Of a DNA stretch of 64,000 bases, positions 45,369 to 53,890 are shown one piece after another. The notes under the pieces were generated by a model, which made no database searches, was not told where the DNA came from, and worked only from the letters and a program-made list of their open reading frames with translations. A program made the position numbers and the translations under genes. Numbering within the stretch: the stretch's first letter is position 1; each line of letters starts with the position of its first letter. Source of the stretch: JASLEW01 sp035544895 (lineage in GTDB: Bacteria > Acidobacteriota > Thermoanaerobaculia > Multivoradales > UBA5704); assembly GCA_035544895.1 (NCBI GenBank), contig DASZZM010000059.1:124001-188000 (forward strand), read 5' to 3'.

Positions 45369-45938
45369 ATGAACGGCAGGAGAGTCTTGGGATTGGCGTT
45401 ACTGGCGATCGGTACGGCGGCGGCGCAGGCGTCGGCGACGTCCGATCTCTGGCTGCACATCAGGGTGCGCGACGGCGAGGAAGGCAGCAAGGTCAGCCTG
45501 ACCCTGCCCCTGTCGGTGGTCGAGGCGGCAACTCCGCTGATCCCCGACCGGGCGCGCTCGTGCAGCCATATCCGCATCGACGACCGCGATCTCACCGTCG
45601 CCGACATGCGCAAGATCTGGAGCGAGCTCCGCCGCCACCCCGATGCCGACTACGTGACCTTCGACGGCGGCCATCAGGGCAGCGGCAACGTGCGCGTGGC
45701 GCGGCGCGGCGGTTACCTGGTGATGCGCACGCGGGACGCGGACCGCCGTGGCGAGCAGGTCGAGGTCAAGATCCCGGTTGCGGTGGTCGACGCCCTGCTC
45801 TCGGGCGGCGGCGACCGGTTCAACGTGGCGGCGGCGATCGACGCCCTGGTCCGCCAGGGCGAAGGTGAGCTGGTGACGGTCAACGGCGACAACGAGACCG
45901 TGCGCATGTGGGTCGACCGCGACTCGGAGAGCCGTTGA
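45369..45938 (+). CDS. Secreted protein of unknown function with duplicated module
   Basis: A 189-residue protein with signal peptide RVLGLALLAIGTAAAQASAT. The mature part has two similar segments: LWLHIRVRDGEEGSKVSLTL with PLSVVEAATPLIP, and YLVMRTRDADRRGEQVEVKI with PVAVVDALL. Each is a strand pair ending in a V-x-(L/I)-P-hydrophobic-helix block. The middle part KIWSELRRHPDADYVTFDG is helical. The next gene carries the same kind of block twice, so the two products probably share a fold. No catalytic motif seen. AGGAG precedes ATG 45369 at 7 bases. Confidence 0.75.
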   Translation: MNGRRVLGLALLAIGTAAAQASATSDLWLHIRVRDGEEGSKVSLTLPLSVVEAATPLIPDRARSCSHIRIDDRDLTVADMRKIWSELRRHPDADYVTFDGGHQGSGNVRVARRGGYLVMRTRDADRRGEQVEVKIPVAVVDALLSGGGDRFNVAAAIDALVRQGEGELVTVNGDNETVRMWVDRDSESR

Positions 45939-46005
45939 ATAGAACGAACTCGGATTCGTGCCGCCGCGGGCGGTGGAAGCTAGAGGGTCGAGGGGAGACT
46001 TCGAT

Positions 46006-46473
46006 ATGACTCGAGGAGGCAAGATAGCCCTGATCTGCGTCCTTGCCACCGCGACCCTGACGATGATCCTGATCGTCGGCTCCGGCCTGCTGCTCGCCGC
46101 CAGCGTGGCGCGCGGGGAAGTCATCCGGGTGCAGGTGCATGAAAACGTGCCGCACAGGACGGTGGACATCTCGGTGCCCTTCCCAGCCGCTCTGGCCAAT
46201 GTGGCCATCGATCTGGCGGCGCTGGCGGTCCCCAGGGAGGAGTATCGCTGGCCGCGGCACCAGCGCGACTGGCGGCCGGCCCTCGCCGCCGCCTGCCGGG
46301 CGCTCGAAGACAGCCCCGACGCGGTGCTGGTCAAGGTCGAAGACGGCCTGGACAGGATCGAAGTCGCCAAGCACGGACAGACCCTGGTGGTGGACGTCTG
46401 GAGCCCCGCCTCCACGGTCCATGTCTCGCTTCCCGCCCATCTGCTCTCCCACCTGGCGCGAATCGCCACCTGA
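46006..46473 (+). CDS. Membrane-anchored protein of unknown function, related to its neighbour
   Basis: A 155-residue protein with an N-terminal transmembrane helix (IALICVLATATLTMILIVGS, GLLLAASV) and an extracytoplasmic domain. Two blocks resemble those of the 45369 product: VIRVQVHENVPHRTVDISVP and RIEVAKHGQTLVVDVW with STVHVSLPAHLLSHL. ATG 46006 has AGGGGAG upstream; an in-frame GTG at 45958 is less likely. It ends 202 bases before the ECF sigma gene; that gap holds no feature I can support. Confidence 0.72.
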   Translation: MTRGGKIALICVLATATLTMILIVGSGLLLAASVARGEVIRVQVHENVPHRTVDISVPFPAALANVAIDLAALAVPREEYRWPRHQRDWRPALAAACRALEDSPDAVLVKVEDGLDRIEVAKHGQTLVVDVWSPASTVHVSLPAHLLSHLARIAT

Positions 46474-46675
46474 GCCGTCCCCGCCGCGGCGCCGTGCCCC
46501 CTCCGGTGGTGCGCTCGCTGTCGAGCGCCGCCATCCCGGAGGCGGGGTAGCGGTCGCCCGCCGCGGCGCCGGCGTCTCCTCAAAGCTCCAGGGCGAGTAT
46601 GCCACTGCAGGCGCCGGCCGCCAGTGCTCACAAACCGCCGGTTGCGGAGTCTACTAATGACGGTGGGAGGAAACC

Positions 46676-47236
46676 TTGCCTGCAACCGATAAAGAGCTTG
46701 CCGCCGCCGCCGTGGGCGGCAAGCTCGCGGCCTACGACTCGCTGATGCAGCGCTACGAAGGGCTGGCCTACAAACTGGCCTTCGGCCTTGCCGGCAACCG
46801 CGACGGCGCTCTCGACATCGTGCAGGCTGCTTTCCTCCAGGCCTACCGCAACCTCGCCAGGTTCCGCGGCGAGAGCGCCTGGAAGACCTGGCTGCTGCGC
46901 ATCGTGCTCAACGAAGGCCGCGACTGGCGGCGCGCCCAGCGGAGGCGCCACGAGCGCCATCTGCCGCTTGAGCTCGCCGCCGAGCCGGAGGCGCCGGGCC
47001 CGGGCCCGGAAGAGACCGTGCTGCGCCGCGAGAAGCGGGACCGGCTGCTGCGCTCGCTCCGGGGGATCAACCGCCGGCACAGCCTGGCCCTCGCCCTGCG
47101 CTACTTCGAGGGCCTGCGCGTCCCGGAAATCGCCGAGATCCTGGGCTGCAACGAGACGACCGCCCGCAACATGCTGTTCCGCGGCCTGCGGCGCCTGCGC
47201 GCCGAGCTCGCGGAGAAAGTCGAGGCTGCGCCATGA
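46676..47236 (+). CDS. ECF-type RNA polymerase sigma factor
   Basis: A 186-residue sigma factor with region 2 (DSLMQRYEGLAYKLAFGLAG, IVQAAFLQAYRNLARFRGES, TWLLRIVLNEGRDWRRA) and region 4 (SLALALRYFEGLRVPEIAEI, LGCNETTARNMLFRGLRRL). Start is TTG 46676, preceded by GGGAGG at 5 bases. The stop overlaps the anti-sigma gene ATG (ATGA). It belongs to the RpoE/SigW-like type paired with zinc anti-sigma factors, so it probably answers envelope stress. Confidence 0.93.
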   Translation: MPATDKELAAAAVGGKLAAYDSLMQRYEGLAYKLAFGLAGNRDGALDIVQAAFLQAYRNLARFRGESAWKTWLLRIVLNEGRDWRRAQRRRHERHLPLELAAEPEAPGPGPEETVLRREKRDRLLRSLRGINRRHSLALALRYFEGLRVPEIAEILGCNETTARNMLFRGLRRLRAELAEKVEAAP

Positions 47237-48249
47237 AGGACTGTGACCGCTGGCACCAATCGATCGCGCGCCGGCTGGCGGGCGAAGCGGGCGCGGCGGA
47301 GCTCGCCTCCTTGGCGGAACACTGCCTGTCTTGTCCGGACTGCCGCTCCCTGTGCGCCATCGACGAGGACCTGCGCGGCGCCTCCGCGGCCGTCCAACCG
47401 GACGCCGCCGGCCTCGCCGAGGTGCGCCGCGCGGTCATGCGCCAGGCCCGCAGCGAGGCGCAACGGGACGCGGGGGCGGCTTGGCTGCCGCGCCTCCTCT
47501 CCTCCGCGGGCAGCGCGCCTCCTCGCGCCATTTCGCCGCGCGCGTTGGCCGCGGTAATCACGGCTGCGGCGGCCCTGGTGGCGGCCGGGTTCCTGCTTGG
47601 CCGAGGCGGCGTCCAGCCTCCAGGCGCGGCGCCGGATGCGGTCGCGCGCGAGGTCGGCCGCGCGGCGCTGGCCGGCGATGCCCGCCGCGATCCCCTGGAC
47701 TCGCCTTTCATCTACTCCAACGTGCGCCTCGAGGACGGCACCGGAGGCCGGCTGCACCTTGGCTTCGACGTCTCGGCCCACCTCGAGCTCGACCGCTCTG
47801 CCGGCGACCCGGTGGTCGCCGAGGTCGTGGCGCAAGCGCTGCTGGCGGGCACCTCTCCGGTGGGCAGCCGCCTCAAGGCCGTCGCCGTCGCCGCACGGCT
47901 GCCCGACCCGCGGGTGCGCGGCGCGCTGCTGCGCGCGCTGCGCGACGATCCGAGTCCGGCGGTGCGCCTGGGAGCGCTGGCCGTGCTCGCCCGGGACCGC
48001 GGCGACCCCGCGGTCGCGGCCGCGGCCTTCCGGGCGCTCGCCGGCGAGCCCTCGGTGGAGGTCCGGCTGCTCGCCATCGACTACCTTGCCGGCAGCGGTG
48101 TCGAACGCGAAACCCTGCGGCAGGCGGTCGATTCCGCCGCCGGCGCCATGCGCGGCGCCTTGCAAGCGCGCCTGCTGGCGCGAACGTCGGGCGGCTTCGG
48201 CGCTGGTGGGCAATCAGGAGCGGCTTTCGAACGAAGGAGACAGCCATGA
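47233..48249 (+). CDS. Zinc-binding anti-sigma factor with extracytoplasmic HEAT-like repeats
   Basis: A 338-residue protein. The cytoplasmic N-terminus has a ZAS-type metal site (HCLSCPDCRSLC), expected to hold the co-transcribed sigma factor. One transmembrane helix (ALAAVITAAAALVAAGFLLG, about 105-124) follows. The extracytoplasmic part ends in helical HEAT/PBS-lyase-like repeats (SRLKAVAVAARLPDPRVRGA, VRLGALAVLARDRGDPAVAA, VEVRLLAIDYLAGSG), which may sense a protein ligand. It overlaps the sigma gene and the next gene by 4 bases each. Confidence 0.88.
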   Translation: MKDCDRWHQSIARRLAGEAGAAELASLAEHCLSCPDCRSLCAIDEDLRGASAAVQPDAAGLAEVRRAVMRQARSEAQRDAGAAWLPRLLSSAGSAPPRAISPRALAAVITAAAALVAAGFLLGRGGVQPPGAAPDAVAREVGRAALAGDARRDPLDSPFIYSNVRLEDGTGGRLHLGFDVSAHLELDRSAGDPVVAEVVAQALLAGTSPVGSRLKAVAVAARLPDPRVRGALLRALRDDPSPAVRLGALAVLARDRGDPAVAAAAFRALAGEPSVEVRLLAIDYLAGSGVERETLRQAVDSAAGAMRGALQARLLARTSGGFGAGGQSGAAFERRRQP

Positions 48250-49394
48250 AACGAGTCACCCTCTGCACCCTGCTCGCCGCCGTGGCCCTGGCGGCCGGAG
48301 CCGACCGCATCGACAAGAGCGTGCCGGCCGCCGCCGGCCAGCGGTTGGAGATCGACCTGCGGACCGGAGGCGCGATCACCGTCCGCGGAACCGGCGAAAG
48401 CGCCGTCTCGGTCACCGTCGACCGGCAGGGCCGCGACGCCGCGGATTGCGAGGTCCGTCTCGAGGCGACGGGCAGCGGGGCGCGGCTCAGCACGCGCTAC
48501 GCTGGCCACCGGCTCTCCTACTCCAGCGACCTGCGGATCGAGATCCGGGTCCCCCGGCGCTTCGACGTCGAGCTGCGTTCCATGGGCGGCGGCGTGCTCC
48601 TCGACGGCATCGAGGGACGGTTCCGCGGCGCGACCAATGGCGGCGAGCTCAGGCTGCACGGCCTCGCGGGCGATGTCGATCTCAAGACGCTCGGCGGCGA
48701 CATCCGGGTCGCCAGCTCGAGGCTCAACGGCAGCGTCTCGACCAACGGCGGCGTCGTCGAGCTCGACGACGTGGAAGGAAGCCTTCAGGGACACTCGCTG
48801 GGAGGCAAGGTCACCTACCACAACGCGCGGGGCGGCGGGAACGCCGCGCGCGGCGACACTTCCCGCGACACCTCCCGCGGCGCCGTGGTGATGTCGTCCA
48901 TGGGCGGCGATCTCGAGGTGCAGGACGCTCCGCAGGGCGCCGAGCTCACCACCATGGGCGGCAACGTGCACGTCCACTCGGCCGCCAGGTACGTCAAGGC
49001 GAGCACCATGGGGGGCGACGTCGCGATCGACCGCATCGACGGCCGGGTCGACGCCACCACCATGGCCGGCGACGTCACGGTGTCGATGGCCGGCGACCCG
49101 GCGCGAGGGGACCGCGGCGTGCGGCTCTCGTCGAACGCGGGCGAGCTGCGTCTCACCGTCCCGGCGGAGCTCGCCATGGACATCGACATCCAGCTCTTCT
49201 ACACCCGCAACAGCCGGCGCGACTACAGGGTGCACAGCGACTTCCCGCTCGACCTCCGGGAGTCGCACGAGTGGGACACCAGCCACGGCACGCCGCGCAA
49301 GCTGATCCATGCGACCGGCCGCCACGGCGCCGGCACGCACCGCGTCGAGCTGCGCACGATCAATGGCGACGTCTACCTGACGAAAGCGAAGTGA
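48246..49394 (+). CDS. DUF4097-like secreted beta-helix protein
   Basis: A 382-residue exported protein with signal peptide VTLCTLLAAVALAAGA. The mature part is a regular series of short strands with glycine turns (TGGAITVRG, SMGGGVLLDGIEG, TNGGELRLHGLAG, TLGGDIRVASS, SMGGDLEVQDAPQ, TMGGNVHVHSAA, TMGGDVAIDRIDG, TMAGDVTVSMAG). These are the marks of the DUF4097/adhesin right-handed beta-helix. It is coupled to the anti-sigma gene (ATGA) and is probably part of the envelope-stress regulon. Function in the family is unknown. Confidence 0.87.
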   Translation: MKRVTLCTLLAAVALAAGADRIDKSVPAAAGQRLEIDLRTGGAITVRGTGESAVSVTVDRQGRDAADCEVRLEATGSGARLSTRYAGHRLSYSSDLRIEIRVPRRFDVELRSMGGGVLLDGIEGRFRGATNGGELRLHGLAGDVDLKTLGGDIRVASSRLNGSVSTNGGVVELDDVEGSLQGHSLGGKVTYHNARGGGNAARGDTSRDTSRGAVVMSSMGGDLEVQDAPQGAELTTMGGNVHVHSAARYVKASTMGGDVAIDRIDGRVDATTMAGDVTVSMAGDPARGDRGVRLSSNAGELRLTVPAELAMDIDIQLFYTRNSRRDYRVHSDFPLDLRESHEWDTSHGTPRKLIHATGRHGAGTHRVELRTINGDVYLTKAK

Positions 49395-49432
49395 AGCGGC
49401 AGGCCGGGAAGGGCAGGCCGTGGGAGGCTGCG

Positions 49433-51852
49433 ATGGGCACATTCCTTCAGGATCTGCGCTACGGCGCACGGCTGCTCGCCAGGAGCCCTGGCTTCACCAC
49501 CGTCGCCGCGCTCGTGCTGGCGCTGGGCATCGGAGCGAACACCGCGATCTTCAGCGTGGTCAACGCCGTTCTCCTGCGGCCGCTGCCCTTCGCGGACCCG
49601 GCCTGCCTGGTCGGCATCTTCAATCGCTTCCCGGACCTCGACCGCGGGCCGGCGTCGTTTGCCGACCTCGCCGACTGGCGCCGGCAAAGCCGCGGGTTCG
49701 CGGAGATGGCAGCGGTGCGTACCCTCAACCTCAACTACCAGGGCCGGCACGAGCCGGAGCGAATTCAGGGCGCGATGTGTCGGAGGGCTTCTTTCCCATG
49801 CTAGGCCTGGCGCCAGTCGCCGGCCGCGGGTTTCTCGCCGCCGAGCACCGCGAGGGAGCCGCCGCGGTCGTGCTGGTCAGCGAGCAGCTCGCGCGGCGGG
49901 AGCTGGGGAGCGTGGCGGGGGTGCCGGGAAGGGCCATCAGCTTCGACGGGCAGCCGCGCCTGGTGGTCGGGGTGATGCCGTCGCGCCTGCCCAAGGCGCT
50001 CGACTGGGCCGACACGGAGGTGTGGTTGCCCCTCGAGCCCAATGCGCCCTGGAAGCAGCGGGGCACCAACTACCTCGAGGTGATCGCCCGGCTGCGGCCG
50101 CGGACCACCTTGCAGCAGGCGCGCACCGAGATGATCGTGATCCAGAAGCAGATCGACTTGCAGTTCCCGGGCAACAAGCACGACGTGGTGGTGCTGCCTC
50201 TCGGCGAGGCGCTGGTCGGCCAGGTCCGGCCCATGCTCCTGCTGCTTCTCGGAGCGGTCGGCTTCGTGCTGCTCATCGCCTGCGCCAACGTGGCGAGCCT
50301 AGTGCTGATCCGCGCCACCGGACGGGCCAAGGAGCTCGCGATCCGCGCCGGGCTTGGCGCGCGGCGGCGGCGCGTGATCCGCCAGCTCCTGACCGAGAGC
50401 ATCCTGCTGGCGGCGCTGGGCGGAAGCTGCGGCGTGCTGCTGGCGATGTGGGGGACCCGCCTCCTGCTGGCCTCCTGGCCGGCGAACGTGCCGCGGCCCG
50501 TGAGCCCCGGATCCGCCGCGGTCGCCGCCGACTGGCGAGTCCTCGTTTTCACCTTGGGAATGTCGCTCGGGGCCGGGGTCCTCTTCGGCCTCGCTCCCGC
50601 GCTCCATTCCTCGCGAGTCGACTTCAACGAAGCGTTGAAAGAAGGGGGGCGCGGCGCGGCGGGCACCTCGGCGCGCGGCGGCTTGCGGCGGCTCTTCGTC
50701 GTCTCGGAGATCGCCCTGGCGGCCCTGCTGCTCGTCGGGGCTGGCCTGATGCTCAGGAGCCTCGCGCGCCTCGAGGGAGTCGACCCCGGCTTCAATCCCG
50801 CTCGGCTGCTCACCATGGCAGTCAACCTGCCGGCGACGAAGTACGGCACCGACGCCAAGCGCGCGGCCTTCTGGTCCGAGACGCTGGCGCGCATCACGCC
50901 CTTGCCCGGGGTGAAGTCCGCGGCCACGGTCAGCGACCTGCCGTTGTCGGGATCAGGCACCACCGGCGATTTCGAGATCGCCGGCCGTCCGCCGTTTACC
51001 GCCGGCGAGCGGCCGAGCGCGGCCAAGGAAATCGTCAGCCCGGGCTATTTCGCCGCCATGCAGGTGCCCCTCCTGGCCGGACGCCGGTTCACCGAGCGCG
51101 ACCGCGCCGGAGCTCCCAGGGTGGCGATCATCAACCGTGAGATGGCCCGCCGCTTCTGGCCCGGGGAGGACCCGGTCGGCAAGAAGATCCATCCCGGCTA
51201 CTACCAGACCGACTGGCACGAGATCGTCGGCGTCGTCGGCGACGTCAGGCTGGCAGGGCTTGGCGCCCCGCCTGGCCTCGAGATCTACCTGTGCTCGCTC
51301 CAGGTCCCGCAGCGCGCCATGACGGTGCTCGCGCGCACCGCCTCCGATCCCCTCGGCCTGACGCCGGCCATCCGCCGCCAGGTCTTCGCCGTAGACCCGA
51401 AGCAGCCCGTTTACCGGCTTCAGCTCATGGAGCAGGTCGTCGGGGACTCCCTGTCCGGGCGGCGGGTGGCCTCGTGGCTCCTCGGCATCTTCGCGGCCCT
51501 CGCCATGCTGCTGGCCGCGCTGGGGATCTACGGCACCACCGCCTACGCCGTCACCCAGCGCACCCATGAGCTGGGCATCCGCGTGGCGCTGGGCGCGCGC
51601 CACGGCGAGGTGCTCAAGCTGGTGGCCGCGGAGGGGGTGAAGGCGGCTCTCGCCGGCCTCGCCCTCGGCCTGCTGGGAGCGCTTGTTTTGACCCGCCTCA
51701 TGGCCGGCTTGCTGTACGGTATCCAGCCGACCGACCTCGCCACCTTCGCCGGCGTCCTCGCCGGCTTCTCCGCCGTGGCCGTGGCGGCCAGCTGTCTGCC
51801 GGCGCGCCGGGCCTTGCGGGTCGATCCGGTGGTGGCACTGCGCCGGGAGTGA
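49433..51852 (+). pseudogene. ADOP-type ABC transporter permease (MacB/FtsX), frameshifted
   Basis: Homologue of duplicated orphan permeases of about 806 residues. The N-terminal part MGTFLQDLRYGARLLARSPG with a first helix (FTTVAALVLALGIGANTAIF) reads from ATG 49433 to about 49775, then meets a stop at 49804. The rest (SEGFFPMLGLAPVAGRGF, then ELAIRAGLGARRRRVIRQLL to the end) is open in another frame to 51852. One base is missing near 49771-49778, where homologues would read GA-x-V-SEGFFP. Two FtsX units with about four helices each are otherwise intact. Either a real inactivating deletion or a sequencing error; no partner ATPase adjoins. Confidence 0.85.
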
Positions 51853-51862
51853 AAGGGCGCGG

Positions 51863-51895
51863 GGCGCCGCCCCTCGATCCGGGAGAGGCGGCGCC
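51863..51895. terminator. Bidirectional terminator hairpin
   Basis: Perfect 9-bp arms GGCGCCGCC (51863-51871) and GGCGGCGCC (51887-51895), extended by CTC/GAG, between convergent genes 56 bases apart. No strong U run follows on either side. Confidence 0.6.
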
Positions 51896-51908
51896 GATCA
51901 CAGAACCC

Positions 51909-53708
51909 CTATTGACACGGGGGGTTGCCGTAAGGGCACGAGCTGGGTTGGTGCGGCGTCGGGCATGAAGGAGGCGGCGAAGCCGGGCACGTGCACGATC
52001 CGCCCTGCAGCGGATCGGCCGGCGGGCAGCCGTCGGCCGCTGTGACGCTGCAGTCCGTCACCGGAGCGCAGGCTCCCGACCCGGAACAGCGGGTGATGCG
52101 GAGCGCCAGGTCGTAGCGGTAGCGGGGCGAGGTGACGGGGATTGGCGAATTGGGAACCCAGTTGAGGTCCTGCGAGCAGGCGACCGCACCCGAGCTGGGA
52201 AAGACCCAGTCCGCCTTGAAATGGCCGGCCACGCTGCCGAGCGACAGGCTCATCGAGCTCTGGAAGCCGTTCGGGGCGCCCGGAACCGGGCAGGTCGCGG
52301 GTGGCGCATAGCGGAAGTCTTTGCTCACGCAGTTCGTCGGGATGGTGCTGTGATGCATGTAGAGGATGTACTGGTTGCGGACCTCCCGCATGGCCGCCCA
52401 GTAGAAGTTGGTGCCGGTCCCATCCGGCGTTCCTTGGGAAGGCAGGCCCGACGCCCAGCCCAGCGTGGGGCCGGTCTGGGGGCCGCTCATGGTGCTGAGG
52501 CTCAGCGGCGACAGGAAGCTCTTGAGGTTTTTCAACCAGCCCTGGATCGAGGCCGTGTTGTTGTCGCTCCAGTTGAGGTTGTAGTTGTCGTAGGTCGCCG
52601 CCTCGTTCATCATGAACTCCCATGACTCGGCCCGCGAGCCGACGAGGGTGGGACACACGGTCGAGCGGCCCTCGTTGAAGCCGAAGGCAAACGGCTTGTT
52701 GAAGAAGTAGGTCTTGAGCAGCGGCAGGGCAGTGTCGACGTAGTGGCCGTTGACGATGTTGATATGGGAGTCGAGCGCGGGGTTGTTCTGGCTCACGTGG
52801 TCCATGACGTTAAAGTTGGTCACATCGATGGCCATCCGGTGCGTGTTGGGATAAGTGGATGTGCCTTCCACGGCGGCGATTGTCTGGGCGATCTTGTTGT
52901 ACCAGTTGATCAGGGCGACAGGGTCCGAGGTGGTGTCCGGCTCGTTGGCGAGCTGCCAGTAGAAGTTGGTGTTGGCGTTGAGCTGCTGCGCGGCATAGGT
53001 GACGAGGGCAAGCTGCTGGGCCCGGGCGCATTGATTGGCGACTTGCGAATCGGAGCCCGTCAAGGTGTTGTTGTCGAAGCTCGTCAGGTACTTGTCGCTG
53101 GTGAAGCCGGCGGAGCCGCCGCATCCGGGACCCGGATTGCGCACGATGTTGTGGCTCGGGTTCCAGGGGCTGCTCTGCAGGCCCGTGTTGCCGCCCGGAG
53201 CGAAGAGCGTCACCTCGACCACGATGTTACGGCTGGGGGCGGCGGCATCGGCGATCACCTGGTTGAGCCGGCTCCAGAAGGTCGGCTCGTAGCGGTCGAG
53301 GCGCCAGGTGCCGCCGTTCCAGAAGAAGGGCTGCTCGAAGTCGTAGGGGACCGCCATCGTGGCGCCGGGGTTGTGGGCGTTGACGGTGTTGCAGTCGAGC
53401 TGTCCCGCGCTGCTGTCGACCGAGAGCCAGACCTGCGTCTTGTTGAGGCCGTTGGCCGCGAGATTGTTGAGGCAGCTCAGGTAGGTTTCCCAGGTGCACA
53501 GGCTGCCGCTCTTTCCGGGGCGGGTCACGTGCGGCAGGTATTCGCCGGACATGCCGATCAGGGGCGTGACGGCGCCCTGGAAGTCCAGGTAGTGGGGGTT
53601 GGAGTCGACGGTGACTTGAGCGTGGAGGGGGAAGCCGGCGGCGAGCACCGCCAAGAGGAGGAACGGGCCAAGGGTGGAGGATCGTCGAGCTGGATACATC
53701 TTCGTCAT
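51909..53708 (-). CDS. Secreted glycoside-hydrolase-like protein
   Basis: A 599-residue exported protein with signal peptide LGPFLLLAVLAAGFPLHA. A TIM-barrel glycosidase fold is suggested by the opening DSNPHYLDFQGAVTPLIGMS (a common start in GH5-like enzymes), WQLANEPDTTSDPV in the acid/base position and FGFNEGRSTVCPTL in the nucleophile position of clan GH-A. A beta-rich domain (SLGSVAGHFKADWVFPSSGA) and a Cys/Pro-rich tail with five Cys pairs (DCSVTAADGCPPADP, CTCPASPPPSC) follow. Family and substrate cannot be named. It is divergent from dapE with a structured gap between. Confidence 0.7.
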   Translation of the reverse strand: MTKMYPARRSSTLGPFLLLAVLAAGFPLHAQVTVDSNPHYLDFQGAVTPLIGMSGEYLPHVTRPGKSGSLCTWETYLSCLNNLAANGLNKTQVWLSVDSSAGQLDCNTVNAHNPGATMAVPYDFEQPFFWNGGTWRLDRYEPTFWSRLNQVIADAAAPSRNIVVEVTLFAPGGNTGLQSSPWNPSHNIVRNPGPGCGGSAGFTSDKYLTSFDNNTLTGSDSQVANQCARAQQLALVTYAAQQLNANTNFYWQLANEPDTTSDPVALINWYNKIAQTIAAVEGTSTYPNTHRMAIDVTNFNVMDHVSQNNPALDSHINIVNGHYVDTALPLLKTYFFNKPFAFGFNEGRSTVCPTLVGSRAESWEFMMNEAATYDNYNLNWSDNNTASIQGWLKNLKSFLSPLSLSTMSGPQTGPTLGWASGLPSQGTPDGTGTNFYWAAMREVRNQYILYMHHSTIPTNCVSKDFRYAPPATCPVPGAPNGFQSSMSLSLGSVAGHFKADWVFPSSGAVACSQDLNWVPNSPIPVTSPRYRYDLALRITRCSGSGACAPVTDCSVTAADGCPPADPLQGGSCTCPASPPPSCPTPHQPSSCPYGNPPCQ

Positions 53709-53769
53709 CTCTCCATGACTTCGAGATTCGCGTCGCGGGAGGTGCAGCCTTCGGGAGCAGGGCAGCGCT

Positions 53770-53788
53770 CGGGGGGGCGGCCCCCCCG
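53770..53788. other. GC-only hairpin in the divergent gap
   Basis: CGGGGGGG and CCCCCCCG separated by 3 bases: an 8-bp inverted repeat 62 bases upstream of the minus-strand secreted protein. Very stable in RNA from either strand; role unknown. Confidence 0.5.
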
Positions 53789-53858
53789 GACGATGCGTTC
53801 TCGCGTTAGAATTCGCGGACCGATCGAGGGACCGTCTTCAAGAATATATACGTAGCAA

Positions 53859-53872
53859 GACGCTCGAGCGTC
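53859..53872. promoter_or_regulatory. Perfect 14-bp palindrome upstream of dapE
   Basis: GACGCTCGAGCGTC lies 18 bases before the dapE ATG and just downstream of an AT-rich block (AATATATAC, 53843-53851) that could hold a -10 for either strand. Position and symmetry suit a repressor operator. No clear -35 is found on either strand. Confidence 0.45.
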
Positions 53873-53890
53873 GGGCCGCCCCCTCACCTC

